DNA of 64,000 nucleotides, from NCBI GenBank assembly GCA_910586645.1, contig CAJUIS010000001.1:153222-217221 (forward strand), written 5' to 3'. A program made the position numbers and the translations under genes. The notes under the pieces were generated by a model. It had not been told where the DNA came from. It saw nothing but the letters and a program-made list of their open reading frames with translations, and searched no databases. The stretch is from an uncultured Lachnospiraceae bacterium (GTDB lineage Bacteria; Bacillota; Clostridia; Lachnospirales; Lachnospiraceae). Shown here piece after piece: positions 18,103-26,603 of this stretch. Every line of letters starts with the position of its first letter. The first letter of the stretch is position 1.

Positions 18103-18603
18103 TTAATCTAAGTATTTCACATCTGCAGAGCCTCTCGTCAGTCCCGTAAGACCGGTTCTGGCCAGCTCCAGGATTTCATAACCGACAAGCAGATCCAGAA
18201 ACGCTTCCAGTTTCTCCTGCTGCCCGGTCAGTTCTATCACCATGGAATCGTGCGTAACATCCACGACTTTTCCATGAAAAATCTCCGTTACGTTTAAAAT
18301 CGCCTGTCGATCCGTGTCCTTTGCCCGGATCTTAATCAGAATCAGTTCTCTTGTCACGGAGGTTCCATGCTCTAACTTCTTAATATCCAAAACATCTTCC
18401 AGCTTGGAAAGCTGTTTTTCAATCTGCTCTAAAATCTGCTCATCGCCGCTTGCCACAATCGTAATCCTTGTATACTTCGGATCTGCCGTCACACCGGAAG
18501 AAAAACTGTCGATATTATAGCCTCTTCTGCTGAACAACCCGGATATATGGCTGGTAACGCCTGCGGTATTTTCGACTAAAAGCGATAAAACCTGTCTTCT
18601 CAT
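18103..18603 (-). CDS. ilvN: Acetolactate synthase regulatory subunit
   Basis: This 166-aa protein has an N-terminal ACT domain (VLSLLVENTAGVTSHISGLFSRRGYNI region) and the usual C-terminal domain, and confers valine feedback control on the catalytic subunit. The large subunit ilvB is not in the window, so it must be encoded elsewhere. It is the first gene after a good extended -10 promoter at 18648-18675. The leader is only about 40 nt, too short for a T-box or peptide attenuator. Confidence 0.94.
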   Translation of the reverse strand: MRRQVLSLLVENTAGVTSHISGLFSRRGYNIDSFSSGVTADPKYTRITIVASGDEQILEQIEKQLSKLEDVLDIKKLEHGTSVTRELILIKIRAKDTDRQAILNVTEIFHGKVVDVTHDSMVIELTGQQEKLEAFLDLLVGYEILELARTGLTGLTRGSADVKYLD

Positions 18604-18647
18604 AAGAAAACCTTCTTTCTTCTACCCTTATGTATTGTCCGAAAATT

Positions 18648-18675
18648 ATTCTAGCACAAATAGTTGAAAAGTCAA
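18648..18675 (-). promoter_or_regulatory. Promoter of ilvN-ilvC-liv
   Basis: On the minus strand, TTGACT at 18670-18675, a 16-bp spacer and TAGAAT at 18648-18653 preceded by TG (extended -10). It begins only 4 bp past the hydA stop codon, so the ilv-liv run can be transcribed independently of the hydrogenase operon. I see no terminator between them. Confidence 0.75.
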
Positions 18676-18679
18676 GCGT

Positions 18680-20371
18680 TTATCCTTGAAGGTTCCTGTG
18701 CAGAAGCTTATGTTCCTTTCCTTTCAGGAAATCCTGATACAGCGTATCGATCGCCGGATTTTCGTCAGCAGACTTTATATTGGATGATTGATCCACTTTG
18801 TAAAGCCCTTCCATACGGCGCTGTTTTGTCCTCGGCCCCGCCGGTCCCGGCTGTCCGCCGCCCATAATGCACCCTCTCTTGCATGCCATGACTTCTATGA
18901 AGTCATACGACGCTTCTTTTGCCTTAATGCGTTCTAAAAGTTTCCCCGCATTGGCAAGCCCGTTGACAACCGCGATACGGACTGTCCTTCCGCCATGCTC
19001 GATTTCGGCTTCTTTGATGCCTTCTTCTCCGCGGACTCCTGTAAAAGCAATTTCCCGCAGCGTCTGATAATCTTTTTTATCAGACAGCCGGCGCAGAACG
19101 GCTTCCGTCACACCGCCTGTCACGCCAAAAATCGCCCCGCCGCCGGAAGCGAGTGAAAACGGCATATCCGCCGACTCTCCCTCAATCTTATCAAACTGAA
19201 TCCCCATCTGCTTAATCATCCGGATTATTTCTGTCGTCGTCAAAACAAAATCCGTATCCTGCCTGCCGTCTGTAAAGTTGTCTTTTCTTAAAATTTCTCC
19301 TTTTTTTGCCGTACAGGGCATGATAGACACCACCATCGTCTTTTTGCCCTCTTTTTCGTCCCGTTCTTTATAATACTCTTTGATAACAGCCGAAAACATT
19401 CCCTGCGGAGAACGGCAGGTAGATATATTTCCTGCAAATTCCGGATATTTATTTTCACAATATTTTACCCAGCCTGGGCAGCAGGATGTAAATAAAGGCA
19501 GATTTTCTCCCGAAGAAAGACGTTCTGCAAATTCCGCCGATTCTTCCATCACAGTCAGATCCGCCGCAAAGTTCGTATCATAAATTTCGTCAAACCCCAT
19601 AATGCGAAGCGCTTCCACCAGTTTTCCAAAAGAATTTTCTCCTTTTTTTATCTGGAAATGATCGCCTACCGCAATACGGACGGCCGGAGCGACCTGCGCA
19701 ATCACACGGGTACTTTTATCTTCAATGGCGTCCCATACCACGGTGACGTTTGAACGAAGAGACAACGCCGACGTCGGGCAGACTGCCGCGCACTGTCCGC
19801 AGCCAACGCAGTCCGTTTCGCTGAGTTTTTTATTAAATGCCGGCATGACCTGTGTCTTGGAACCGCGGAACGCAAAATTAATCGCTCCGACGCCCTGAAT
19901 CTCATCACAGGTACGGACGCAGTCTCCGCAGAGAATGCATTTGTTTGGATCCAGCACGATGCTTGCCGAACTCATATCAATAGGCCGTTCTTCTCTCGTA
20001 TTGGGAAACCGCACGTCATGCACGCCGACTTTATATGCCAGGGACTGCAGCTCGCACATTCCGTTCTTATGGCAGACCGTACAATCTCTGTCATGTGAAG
20101 CAAGCAGCAGTTCGATAATTAATTTCCGATAACTTTGAATCCGTTTGGTATTTGTATAAATCACCATGCCCGGCCTTGGCTGTTCGGAACAGGACGCAAA
20201 AATCCTTCCTTTGTCGTCTTCCACCACGCACATACGGCAGGCTCCGTAAATTGACAGCTCCGAATGGTAACAAAACGTCGGCAGATCGATGCCTGCTTTA
20301 CGAATTAAGGAAAGTACATTTTTCTCACCTTCAATTGGTATTTTTTTCGTATCTATCGTAATATAATCCAT
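18680..20371 (-). CDS. hydA: [FeFe] hydrogenase catalytic subunit HydA/HndD
   Basis: This 563-aa enzyme interconverts protons and H2. In order it has an N-terminal [2Fe-2S] domain (CYHSELSIYGACRMCVV, about 34-50), a His-ligated cluster region, two [4Fe-4S] motifs (CILCGDCVRTCDE, CVGCGQCAAVCPT), and the H-cluster motifs L1 TSCCPGW, L2 MPCTAKKGE and L3 ACKRGCIMGGGQP, all intact. A short small-subunit-like tail ends the chain. With HydB and HydC it forms the trimeric NAD(P)-linked enzyme, which in relatives couples NADH and ferredoxin oxidation to H2 release by electron bifurcation. Maturases HydEFG are not in this window. Confidence 0.96.
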   Translation of the reverse strand: MDYITIDTKKIPIEGEKNVLSLIRKAGIDLPTFCYHSELSIYGACRMCVVEDDKGRIFASCSEQPRPGMVIYTNTKRIQSYRKLIIELLLASHDRDCTVCHKNGMCELQSLAYKVGVHDVRFPNTREERPIDMSSASIVLDPNKCILCGDCVRTCDEIQGVGAINFAFRGSKTQVMPAFNKKLSETDCVGCGQCAAVCPTSALSLRSNVTVVWDAIEDKSTRVIAQVAPAVRIAVGDHFQIKKGENSFGKLVEALRIMGFDEIYDTNFAADLTVMEESAEFAERLSSGENLPLFTSCCPGWVKYCENKYPEFAGNISTCRSPQGMFSAVIKEYYKERDEKEGKKTMVVSIMPCTAKKGEILRKDNFTDGRQDTDFVLTTTEIIRMIKQMGIQFDKIEGESADMPFSLASGGGAIFGVTGGVTEAVLRRLSDKKDYQTLREIAFTGVRGEEGIKEAEIEHGGRTVRIAVVNGLANAGKLLERIKAKEASYDFIEVMACKRGCIMGGGQPGPAGPRTKQRRMEGLYKVDQSSNIKSADENPAIDTLYQDFLKGKEHKLLHRNLQG

Positions 20372-20402
20372 ATTATGTTCCTCCTAACTTTCCAAAATCC
20401 GC

Positions 20403-22295
20403 TTATGACGTATGACTGCTTCCAGAAGATTCCTTAACGACTGCGCCAAACGGACAATTCTCCATACAGGCGCCGCATTTGATGCAGGCTGCCTGATTGA
20501 TGACGAAAGGCTCTTTTATTTTTCCTTCAATTGCATTAACCGGACAGTTCCTTGCGCACTTTGAACAGCCTTTACATGCTTCGGGAAGAATCTTATACTG
20601 CTGCAGCGCCTGGCATGTGCCTGTCTTACAGCTTTTTTCGATCACATGGTCAAGGTACTCTTCCCTGAAATTCCGAAGCGTGGACAATACCGGAAGCGCA
20701 GCGCTTTTTCCAAGTCCGCAGAGCGCCGTGTTCGTAATCGCCTCGCCCAGTTCTTCCAGCATTTTAAGCGACTCTTCTGTGCCTTTTCCGGCCACGATAT
20801 CCTCAAGAATATCAAGCATCCTCTTCGTCCCTTCCCGGCACGGCACGCATTTTCCGCAGCTTTCATTCTGTGTAAAATTCATAAAAAAGCGCGCGACTTC
20901 CACCATACAGGTGTTTTCATCCATTACAACAAGGCCGCCGGAACCAATCATTGCGTTTAACTTCTTTAATGAATCAAAATCCAGTTCCACTTCCAGATTA
21001 TTCGTAACAAGGCATCCGCCGGACGGCCCGCCAATCTGCACGGCTTTAAACGGAACGTCATTTTTCACGCCGCCGCCGATATCGTAGACAATCTTTCGGA
21101 GCGTTGTGCCCATAGGAACCTCGATCAGTCCCGTATGCTTTACGCTTCCGGTAAGCGCAAACGCCTTTGTTCCGGGACTTCCTTCGGTTCCTATGGTACG
21201 ATACCATGCGGCTCCTTCATTCATAATCATTGGTACGTTCGCATATGTTTCTACATTATTCAATACGGTAGGCTTCGCGAACAATCCCTGTTCTACGGTT
21301 CTTGGCGGTTTCGTTCTCGGCATTCCGCGCTCTCCTTCAATAGAGGCCGTAAGCGCGCTTCCTTCCCCGCAGACAAAAGCTCCCGCTCCCCGGTTAATAT
21401 GTATTTGAAAAGAAAAATCCGTCCCTAAAATACGCTCTCCCAAAAGCCCTGCTTCCGTCGCCTGGGCAATCGCTGTTTTCAGACGGTTAATCGCAAGCGG
21501 ATATTCCGCCCTTACATAGATATATCCTTCACAAGCGCCGACCGCATATCCTGCAATCATCATCCCTTCCAGCATCTTGTGCGGATCTCCTTCCATTACG
21601 CTTCGATCCATAAAAGCGCCGGGATCCCCTTCATCGCCGTTGCATACGATATACTTTTCTTTTCCGCTCTGACGGGCCACCTGCTTCCATTTGTATCCGG
21701 TCTGAAATCCTCCGCCTCCCCTGCCTCTTAAATTGGATTCGGATATTTCATTTACAACTTCCTCCGGCGTCATTTCAAACAGGACTTTTTCCAGTGCCCG
21801 ATAGCCGCCCACGGCAATGTATTCATCAATATTTTCCGCATCAATATGTCCGCAGTTCTTTAATACAAGCCTTGTCTGTTTTTCGTAGAACGGAATCTTC
21901 TCCTGCGTCTCATATTTTATGCCTTCCGCTTCATAAAGAAGCCGTTCCACAGGGCGATCATGGCGAATCGTCTCTTCAAAAATCTCTTCACAGTCTTCTG
22001 CCTTTACTTTTACATAAAGATAATTGCTCGGTTCAATCCGGACCAAAGGCCCCATTTCACAAAAACCGTGACAGCCGCTTCTCTTTACGCCCGTATGGGC
22101 AATTTCTTTCCCGAACTCTACGCAAACGCCGGCTTCCTCCGCCGCCAGTTCCTGAAACCTGTCGTATATCTCGGCAGAGCCTCCTGCCAGGCATCCGGTG
22201 CCTGCACAGACTAAAATGCGGTGCCGCGGACGCTTCATTGCTTCTTTTGCCTCTATGCGCTTTGCTTTTAACGCTTCTCTGTTTTCTAATTTCAT
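20403..22295 (-). CDS. hydB: Hydrogenase NuoF-like subunit HydB/HndC
   Basis: This 630-aa protein has an N-terminal thioredoxin-like [2Fe-2S] domain (CAGTGCLAGG, CHGFCEMGP), then the NuoF core with NAD/FMN-binding motifs (GRGGGGFQTGYKW, GDEGDPGAFMDRS), an SLBB segment, a [4Fe-4S] motif (ESCGKCVPCREGT), and a C-terminal two-cluster ferredoxin domain (CKGCSKCARNCP, CIKCGACMENCP). It is the site where NAD(H) exchanges electrons with the FMN and clusters. It overlaps hydC by 4 nt (ATGA). Confidence 0.96.
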   Translation of the reverse strand: MKLENREALKAKRIEAKEAMKRPRHRILVCAGTGCLAGGSAEIYDRFQELAAEEAGVCVEFGKEIAHTGVKRSGCHGFCEMGPLVRIEPSNYLYVKVKAEDCEEIFEETIRHDRPVERLLYEAEGIKYETQEKIPFYEKQTRLVLKNCGHIDAENIDEYIAVGGYRALEKVLFEMTPEEVVNEISESNLRGRGGGGFQTGYKWKQVARQSGKEKYIVCNGDEGDPGAFMDRSVMEGDPHKMLEGMMIAGYAVGACEGYIYVRAEYPLAINRLKTAIAQATEAGLLGERILGTDFSFQIHINRGAGAFVCGEGSALTASIEGERGMPRTKPPRTVEQGLFAKPTVLNNVETYANVPMIMNEGAAWYRTIGTEGSPGTKAFALTGSVKHTGLIEVPMGTTLRKIVYDIGGGVKNDVPFKAVQIGGPSGGCLVTNNLEVELDFDSLKKLNAMIGSGGLVVMDENTCMVEVARFFMNFTQNESCGKCVPCREGTKRMLDILEDIVAGKGTEESLKMLEELGEAITNTALCGLGKSAALPVLSTLRNFREEYLDHVIEKSCKTGTCQALQQYKILPEACKGCSKCARNCPVNAIEGKIKEPFVINQAACIKCGACMENCPFGAVVKESSGSSHTS

Positions 22296-22774
22296 TGATT
22301 TTCCGCACCTTTCAATTCTTCAAACAATTCATGCACCTTTTCCGGCGTCATGGCCGGATGAACCACATCGTTTACCGTAAGCACAGGAGCCAGCCCGCAG
22401 GCTCCAAGGCATGATACCGTTTCCAGCGTAAACAGCATATCGTCCGTCGTCTGCTTCCCTTTGCCAAGTCCCGTTTCCCGGTAAATCTGATTCAAAATCG
22501 CCGTTGATTTACGCACATGGCAGGCCGTTCCGTCACAGACCCGGATGACATATTTTCCTTTCGCCTCAAAAGAAAAATTTTCATAAAAAGTCGCCACGCT
22601 GTACGCCTTCGCTTCATTAATCCCCAGACGTTTGGCAACGTAGCTTAAAAGTTCCGGCGGCAGATAGCGGTAATGATTCTGGATGTCCTGAATAATCGGA
22701 ATCAGAAATCTCTGCTCAGTTCCATGCTGACCGATAATCTCGTCCGCCTTGTCATAGTAAGATTTTTCTAACAT
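22292..22774 (-). CDS. hydC: Hydrogenase NuoE-like subunit HydC/HndA
   Basis: This 160-aa thioredoxin-like [2Fe-2S] protein has the four cluster cysteines in CDGTACHVR and CLGACGLAPV. It is the small diaphorase subunit of the trimeric hydrogenase. GGAGGGG precedes the ATG, and the gene starts 13 bp after the SGNH lipoprotein gene, so the operon reads lipoprotein-hydC-hydB-hydA. Confidence 0.95.
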   Translation of the reverse strand: MLEKSYYDKADEIIGQHGTEQRFLIPIIQDIQNHYRYLPPELLSYVAKRLGINEAKAYSVATFYENFSFEAKGKYVIRVCDGTACHVRKSTAILNQIYRETGLGKGKQTTDDMLFTLETVSCLGACGLAPVLTVNDVVHPAMTPEKVHELFEELKGAENQ

Positions 22775-22787
22775 GATACCCCTCCAT

Positions 22788-23645
22788 CTATTCTTCGTCC
22801 TGTACAGACTGATTTTCTATAGTAATCTGCTTGATGACCTGCTCGGAAATGCAGGCCATTCCCTTATCGTTTGGATGTGCGGCGACAGCCTCATCATTAA
22901 TTTTATGCATTTTTCCGTCTGCACCCGTAACCTGCGCTCCGATGGAAGAACGGTATACCTCCTGATAATCTTTTAAAAACGCTTCCATGCCGACAAATGT
23001 AATCCCATTTGCTTCACATGCCTTTTTCTTCGCCGCTTCAATGTCCTCAGACGGCCAGAGAACTTCCCCAAGCATAAGAATCTGCGCATTTGGCGCCTTT
23101 TTGCGAATCATCGCCACAAGGTTCTGATAATCACTGTCCAACGTGTCCTTGAAATCCGTAATGTTCTCCCCCGTCTGTATGGTCACAAGATCTGTGTGTT
23201 CCCCAAAATATCCCTCATATTTTTCCAGTATTTCATCTCTGTTTTGGGATACTTCCCATTTCTTTAAATCCAGTACCATCGTCGTAACCGGCCGCTCCAT
23301 CTCTTCTTTCAGCCAGGAAGAAATCAAATGCACATAATCTTTGTCTTTGGATGTGGCCGCCATTCCCCAGTTTCCCCACCAAATCGTTCCCTCCGCTACG
23401 CTGCAGGTAACGGAATTGCCAAGGACAACGTAGTCGTACGTTTCGTCTGACGCCGTAATTGCATCCAGAGATTTCTTTTCGGTTTTTTCTCTCTCTTCAC
23501 GTTCCGTTCCATCCGTAAACGCCGCCCTGATTTCCTCTTCTTCCTCAATGGCTTTCGCTGTTTCGGTTTCTTTGACGCCCTGACATCCGCAAAGCAGGAA
23601 AGACACGCAAAGCAAAGCCAGAATACGATTGATTCCTCTTCTCAT
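22788..23645 (-). CDS. SGNH-hydrolase-like lipoprotein
   Basis: I place the start at the ATG at 23645 (MRRGINRILALL), which has AGAGGA upstream. The longer reading frame to 23684 cannot be used because its ATG lies inside the promoter -10. The 285-aa protein has a lipoprotein signal ending in LLCGC, an acidic linker, and an SGNH-like domain with block I YVVLGNSVT and a C-terminal HPNDKG that fits the catalytic Asp/His block. Known family members are esterases acting on cell-wall or polysaccharide acyl groups. It leads the hydrogenase operon, an odd pairing. Confidence 0.75.
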   Translation of the reverse strand: MRRGINRILALLCVSFLLCGCQGVKETETAKAIEEEEEIRAAFTDGTEREEREKTEKKSLDAITASDETYDYVVLGNSVTCSVAEGTIWWGNWGMAATSKDKDYVHLISSWLKEEMERPVTTMVLDLKKWEVSQNRDEILEKYEGYFGEHTDLVTIQTGENITDFKDTLDSDYQNLVAMIRKKAPNAQILMLGEVLWPSEDIEAAKKKACEANGITFVGMEAFLKDYQEVYRSSIGAQVTGADGKMHKINDEAVAAHPNDKGMACISEQVIKQITIENQSVQDEE

Positions 23646-23682
23646 ATAAGTCCTCTTTTCCGTAAAAATGATTGATGTTCCC

Positions 23683-23711
23683 ATTATAATAGAATGAAAT
23701 TATAATTACAA
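23683..23711 (-). promoter_or_regulatory. Promoter of the hydrogenase operon
   Basis: On the minus strand, TTGTAA at 23706-23711, a 17-bp spacer and a perfect TATAAT at 23683-23688. It drives the SGNH lipoprotein gene and, by close spacing, hydCBA. Confidence 0.75.
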
Positions 23712-23777
23712 GACACAGGATGAATCAAATCGACAATTCACATAAGATTCACAGAATTGAAAACAGACATAAAAAAA

Positions 23778-23852
23778 TCGGGGTAACAGGATTCGAACCT
23801 GCGACCTCACGGCCCCCAGCCGTGCGCTCTGACCAAACTGAGCCATACCCCG
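23778..23852 (-). tRNA. tRNA-Pro (anticodon GGG)
   Basis: The 75-nt minus-strand sequence folds as a cloverleaf: acceptor arms CGGGGTA/TACCCCG, anticodon stem CACGG/CCGTG around loop CTGGGGG (anticodon GGG), and T-loop GGTTCGAATCC. The discriminator is A. CCA is not encoded; a run of seven T (23771-23777) follows at once and acts as part of the terminator. Confidence 0.96.
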
Positions 23853-23861
23853 TTAAAAGCT

Positions 23862-23890
23862 ATTATAACAGATTTTCTTAAAAATGGAAT
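23862..23890 (-). promoter_or_regulatory. Probable promoter of tRNA-Pro
   Basis: A perfect TATAAT lies at 23862-23867 on the minus strand, 9 bp before the mature tRNA 5' end. The -35 is weak (ATTCCA or TTCCAT at 16-17 bp). Confidence 0.5.
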
Positions 23891-23898
23891 ACCCTATT

Positions 23899-24456
23899 TT
23901 ATATTTTTACTTCTGCTTCAGCCTCCTGTTTAAACTCCTCCATTTGAAGTGGATTCATTTCCGGAAGCTCTTCCAGAGAGTGGATCCCAAAGCTGCGCAG
24001 AAATTCCTCTGTCGTGCCAAAAAGCATCGGCCTGCCCGGCGCGTCCAGACGCCCCAATTCAACGGCAAGATTATATTCCACAAGCTTACTGACCGCATGA
24101 TCGCTGGAAACGCCTCTGATTTTTTCAATTTCCGCCTTTGTGACCGGCTGCTTGTAGGCAATAATAGACAGCGTTTCCAAAAGCACATCCGTCAATATGT
24201 GTTTTTTAGGCTGTTTGGCGATCCGGATCAGGTATTCGTACATATTTGGATTTGTACACATCTGATAGGCGCCTTCAAGCTCCAAAATCCGCATTCCCCG
24301 ATCTGAAGATTCATATTCTTCCGCCATCTCATTAATCAAACGCTTCGTTTCATTTTTATCCAGCTCAACTGCTGCCGCTATCTTTTCAAGCGCAACAGAA
24401 TCCCCCATTGTAAAAAGTATCGATTCTATAATTGCTTTATATCTCTTATCTTCCAT
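23899..24456 (-). CDS. scpB: Segregation and condensation protein B
   Basis: This roughly 185-aa protein has two winged-helix domains (ETLSIIAYKQPVTKAEIEKIRGV, hallmark region, read here as two parts). It dimerises and binds ScpA to complete the SMC condensin complex that organises and segregates the chromosome. The ATG at 24456 is better than the upstream TTG because ATGGGGAT lies at suitable distance. It follows scpA by 14 bp. Confidence 0.94.
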   Translation of the reverse strand: MEDKRYKAIIESILFTMGDSVALEKIAAAVELDKNETKRLINEMAEEYESSDRGMRILELEGAYQMCTNPNMYEYLIRIAKQPKKHILTDVLLETLSIIAYKQPVTKAEIEKIRGVSSDHAVSKLVEYNLAVELGRLDAPGRPMLFGTTEEFLRSFGIHSLEELPEMNPLQMEEFKQEAEAEVKI

Positions 24457-24470
24457 AACCAATCCCCATG

Positions 24471-25220
24471 TTACGCAGCTTCTTTTGCCTCAATTGCAAT
24501 GTCGTCAAAAAGGTTTTCCTGCGTAATTGTAATTTTTCCCATTTTCATCAATTCCAAAACTGCGAGAAAGCTTACAATAATCTCCATCCTGCTGCTCTGC
24601 GATTCCAAAAGGCTGCGAAACCAGAACTTTTTATGAGAAGCCGCATAAGTTTCCAGATACGCTATTTTTTCCGTCAATGACACTTCTTCTCTTTCAATTT
24701 TTCCAAATCCGGAACGCACTTTGTCAACTTTATCTTCCTGTCTGCGCATAACGGACAAAAAAATACGATTCAGTTTACTAAGGGTAAGGCCGGACATCAG
24801 CTCTTTCAAATCGACCGGCTCTTCATACGCCAGCACTTCCTTTGGCACTGTGGAAGCCTTGTACAAAATGCGTCCGGCGTCTACCTGGCGATCTTTTAAT
24901 TCATACGACATACATTTATACATTTTATATTCTAAAAGCTGCTGCACCAGTTCCGCCCGCGGATCTTCCTCTTCCCCTTCTTCCTTTGCTTCTTTTGGAA
25001 GAAGCATCCTGGATTTGATTGCGATCAGATTGGCGGCCATCACTAAAAATTCACTCATAATGTTTAAATCCTGCCGCTGCATCTCCTGAATATAATCCAG
25101 ATACTGATTTGTAATTTCCACAATTGGGATGTCATAGATACTGACTTTATTCTTGTCCAACAGATGAAGCAGAAGATCCAGCGGACCTTCAAACGCTTCC
25201 AGTTTCACCGTTAATTCCAT
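24471..25220 (-). CDS. scpA: Segregation and condensation protein A
   Basis: This 249-aa kleisin links SMC heads and recruits ScpB. The N-terminal hallmark FEGPLDLLLHLL is at about residues 9-20, and a C-terminal winged helix ends the chain. I use the ATG at 25220 (MELTVKLEAF), with AAGGA upstream. The longer frame to 25283 would begin inside the promoter, whose -10 is at 25255-25260. Confidence 0.94.
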   Translation of the reverse strand: MELTVKLEAFEGPLDLLLHLLDKNKVSIYDIPIVEITNQYLDYIQEMQRQDLNIMSEFLVMAANLIAIKSRMLLPKEAKEEGEEEDPRAELVQQLLEYKMYKCMSYELKDRQVDAGRILYKASTVPKEVLAYEEPVDLKELMSGLTLSKLNRIFLSVMRRQEDKVDKVRSGFGKIEREEVSLTEKIAYLETYAASHKKFWFRSLLESQSSRMEIIVSFLAVLELMKMGKITITQENLFDDIAIEAKEAA

Positions 25221-25238
25221 AGCGTCTCCATTCCTTTT

Positions 25239-25267
25239 TTGCAATCCGGATTCTATTCTAGTAGATT
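25239..25267 (+). promoter_or_regulatory. Candidate promoter of the D,D-carboxypeptidase gene
   Basis: On the plus strand, TTGCAA at 25239-25244, 17-bp spacer, TAGATT at 25262-25267. Both hexamers are imperfect. If used, it is face-to-face with and overlaps the scpAB promoter. Confidence 0.4.
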
Positions 25268-25283
25268 TTCGTCCGAATTTCAA
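25255..25283 (-). promoter_or_regulatory. Promoter of scpAB
   Basis: On the minus strand, TTGAAA at 25278-25283, 17-bp spacer, TAGAAT at 25255-25260. It overlaps a candidate plus-strand promoter (25239-25267) for the carboxypeptidase gene. Confidence 0.7.
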
Positions 25284-25357
25284 GTTTCGGTCATAAAATT
25301 TAAAAAAAGAGATTAGACTGTAAAAAGAATCTGTAATTGTTCATGGAGGTTTTTACT

Positions 25358-26554
25358 ATGCGTACCTTCCTATCATTTTTTTTAAGCCTTAACCTTCTTC
25401 TTTTTTCCTCTTTGGCCTCTCCTGTTCTTTCCGCCGCTCCCACACCGCCGCCTGAAAAAGAAGAAAGCCCTCTTTCCGCCTCTATCACAGCTCCGGGCGC
25501 CGTACTGATGGAGGCTTCCACAGGAACCGTTATTTTTGAAAAAGACTCCCATACAAAAAGGCATCCTGCAAGCATCACGAAAATTATGACGCTGATTCTG
25601 ATTTTTGAAGCGCTCGAAAAAGGCAGCATCCACCTGACCGATACGGTAACCGTATCCGAACGCGCCTCCGGCATGGGCGGTTCCCAGGTATTTTTAGAAA
25701 CCGGAGAAACCCAGGATGTGGAGACTATGATCAAATGCATCAGTATTGCAAGCGCAAATGACGCGTGTGTGGCAATGGCAGAATTCATCAGCGGCAGCGA
25801 AGAAGCTTTCGTTGCGGAAATGAATGAAAAGGCCAAAGCCCTGGGTATGAACGATACGACGTTTGTCAACTGCTGCGGGCTGGATGTGGACGGACATATG
25901 ACAAGCGCTTACGACGTCGCTCTTATGTCACGGGAACTGACCGTCCGGCATCCTAAAATCCATGATTACTGCACAATCTGGATGGACACCATGACCCATG
26001 TCACCGCAAAAGGCTCCAAAGAATTTGGTTTAAACAATACCAATAAGCTAATCCGGCAGTATGAATATGCCACCGGGTTAAAAACCGGCTCGACCAGCCT
26101 CGCAAAATTCTGCGTATCCGCCACAGCGGAAAAAAATGATATGGAACTGATTGCCGTTATTATGGGCTCCGAAAATCCCAAAGAAAGGTTTCGGGACGCC
26201 ATTACTCTTTTGAATTTCGGGTTTTCCAAATGCAGCATATATACGGATGACCATCCGGAAACGCTTCCGGAGATTCCGGTAAAAAAAGGAACTTCTGACA
26301 AGCTTTTGGTAGAGTTTGCAAATCCCTTTCAATACCTTTCAACAGACGGATCCGACTTTTCTGCGATTGAAAAAAAGATTTCACTTCCCGAAACCGTAAA
26401 CGCTCCCGTAAAAAAAGGAGAAAAAATCGGAGAAGTCACTTATCAGCTCGGAACGCAAAAAATCGGCTCTGTCGAAATCATTGCTGCCAAAGACATTTCC
26501 AAAGCCGATTTTTCGGATTATATCAAAGATCTTTTTCTTCGTTATTTTTCGTAG
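25358..26554 (+). CDS. D-alanyl-D-alanine carboxypeptidase (PBP5/DacF type)
   Basis: This 398-aa secreted enzyme trims the terminal D-Ala of peptidoglycan stem peptides. I choose the ATG at 25358, with GGAGG 8 nt upstream; the earlier ATGs precede that site. A signal peptide spans about residues 1-24 (cleavage near SAA). The penicillin-binding motifs are SITK, SAN and KTG (LKTGST), in the usual order. A C-terminal beta domain (from about 285) and a hydrophobic amphipathic end (DYIKDLFLRYF) fit membrane tethering. Among PBP5 homologues (DacA, DacF, DacB) I cannot decide. Confidence 0.93.
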   Translation: MRTFLSFFLSLNLLLFSSLASPVLSAAPTPPPEKEESPLSASITAPGAVLMEASTGTVIFEKDSHTKRHPASITKIMTLILIFEALEKGSIHLTDTVTVSERASGMGGSQVFLETGETQDVETMIKCISIASANDACVAMAEFISGSEEAFVAEMNEKAKALGMNDTTFVNCCGLDVDGHMTSAYDVALMSRELTVRHPKIHDYCTIWMDTMTHVTAKGSKEFGLNNTNKLIRQYEYATGLKTGSTSLAKFCVSATAEKNDMELIAVIMGSENPKERFRDAITLLNFGFSKCSIYTDDHPETLPEIPVKKGTSDKLLVEFANPFQYLSTDGSDFSAIEKKISLPETVNAPVKKGEKIGEVTYQLGTQKIGSVEIIAAKDISKADFSDYIKDLFLRYFS

Positions 26555-26560
26555 AAAGAC

Positions 26561-26603
26561 AACGCAAAATCAGTCAATCGTAACAAACTGATGCGTTTTT
26601 TTT
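26561..26603 (+). terminator. Terminator of the carboxypeptidase gene
   Basis: On the plus strand the arms 26561-26574 and 26587-26596 pair (AACGC and TCAGT blocks with a small A bulge), followed by eight T. It lies inside the 3' end of the convergent transglutaminase-like gene. Confidence 0.8.

Noticed and set aside
18604..18647. T-box or leader-peptide attenuator for ilvN
   Set aside because: The leader is only about 40 nt, with no stem pair and no run of Leu, Ile or Val codons.
23646..23684. Extended N-terminus of the SGNH lipoprotein (start at 23684)
   Set aside because: That ATG lies within the TATAAT of the promoter, so it cannot be in the mRNA. The ATG at 23645 has a binding site and begins the lipoprotein signal.
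25221..25283. Extended N-terminus of ScpA
   Set aside because: The frame covers the scpAB promoter; the family start is at 25220.
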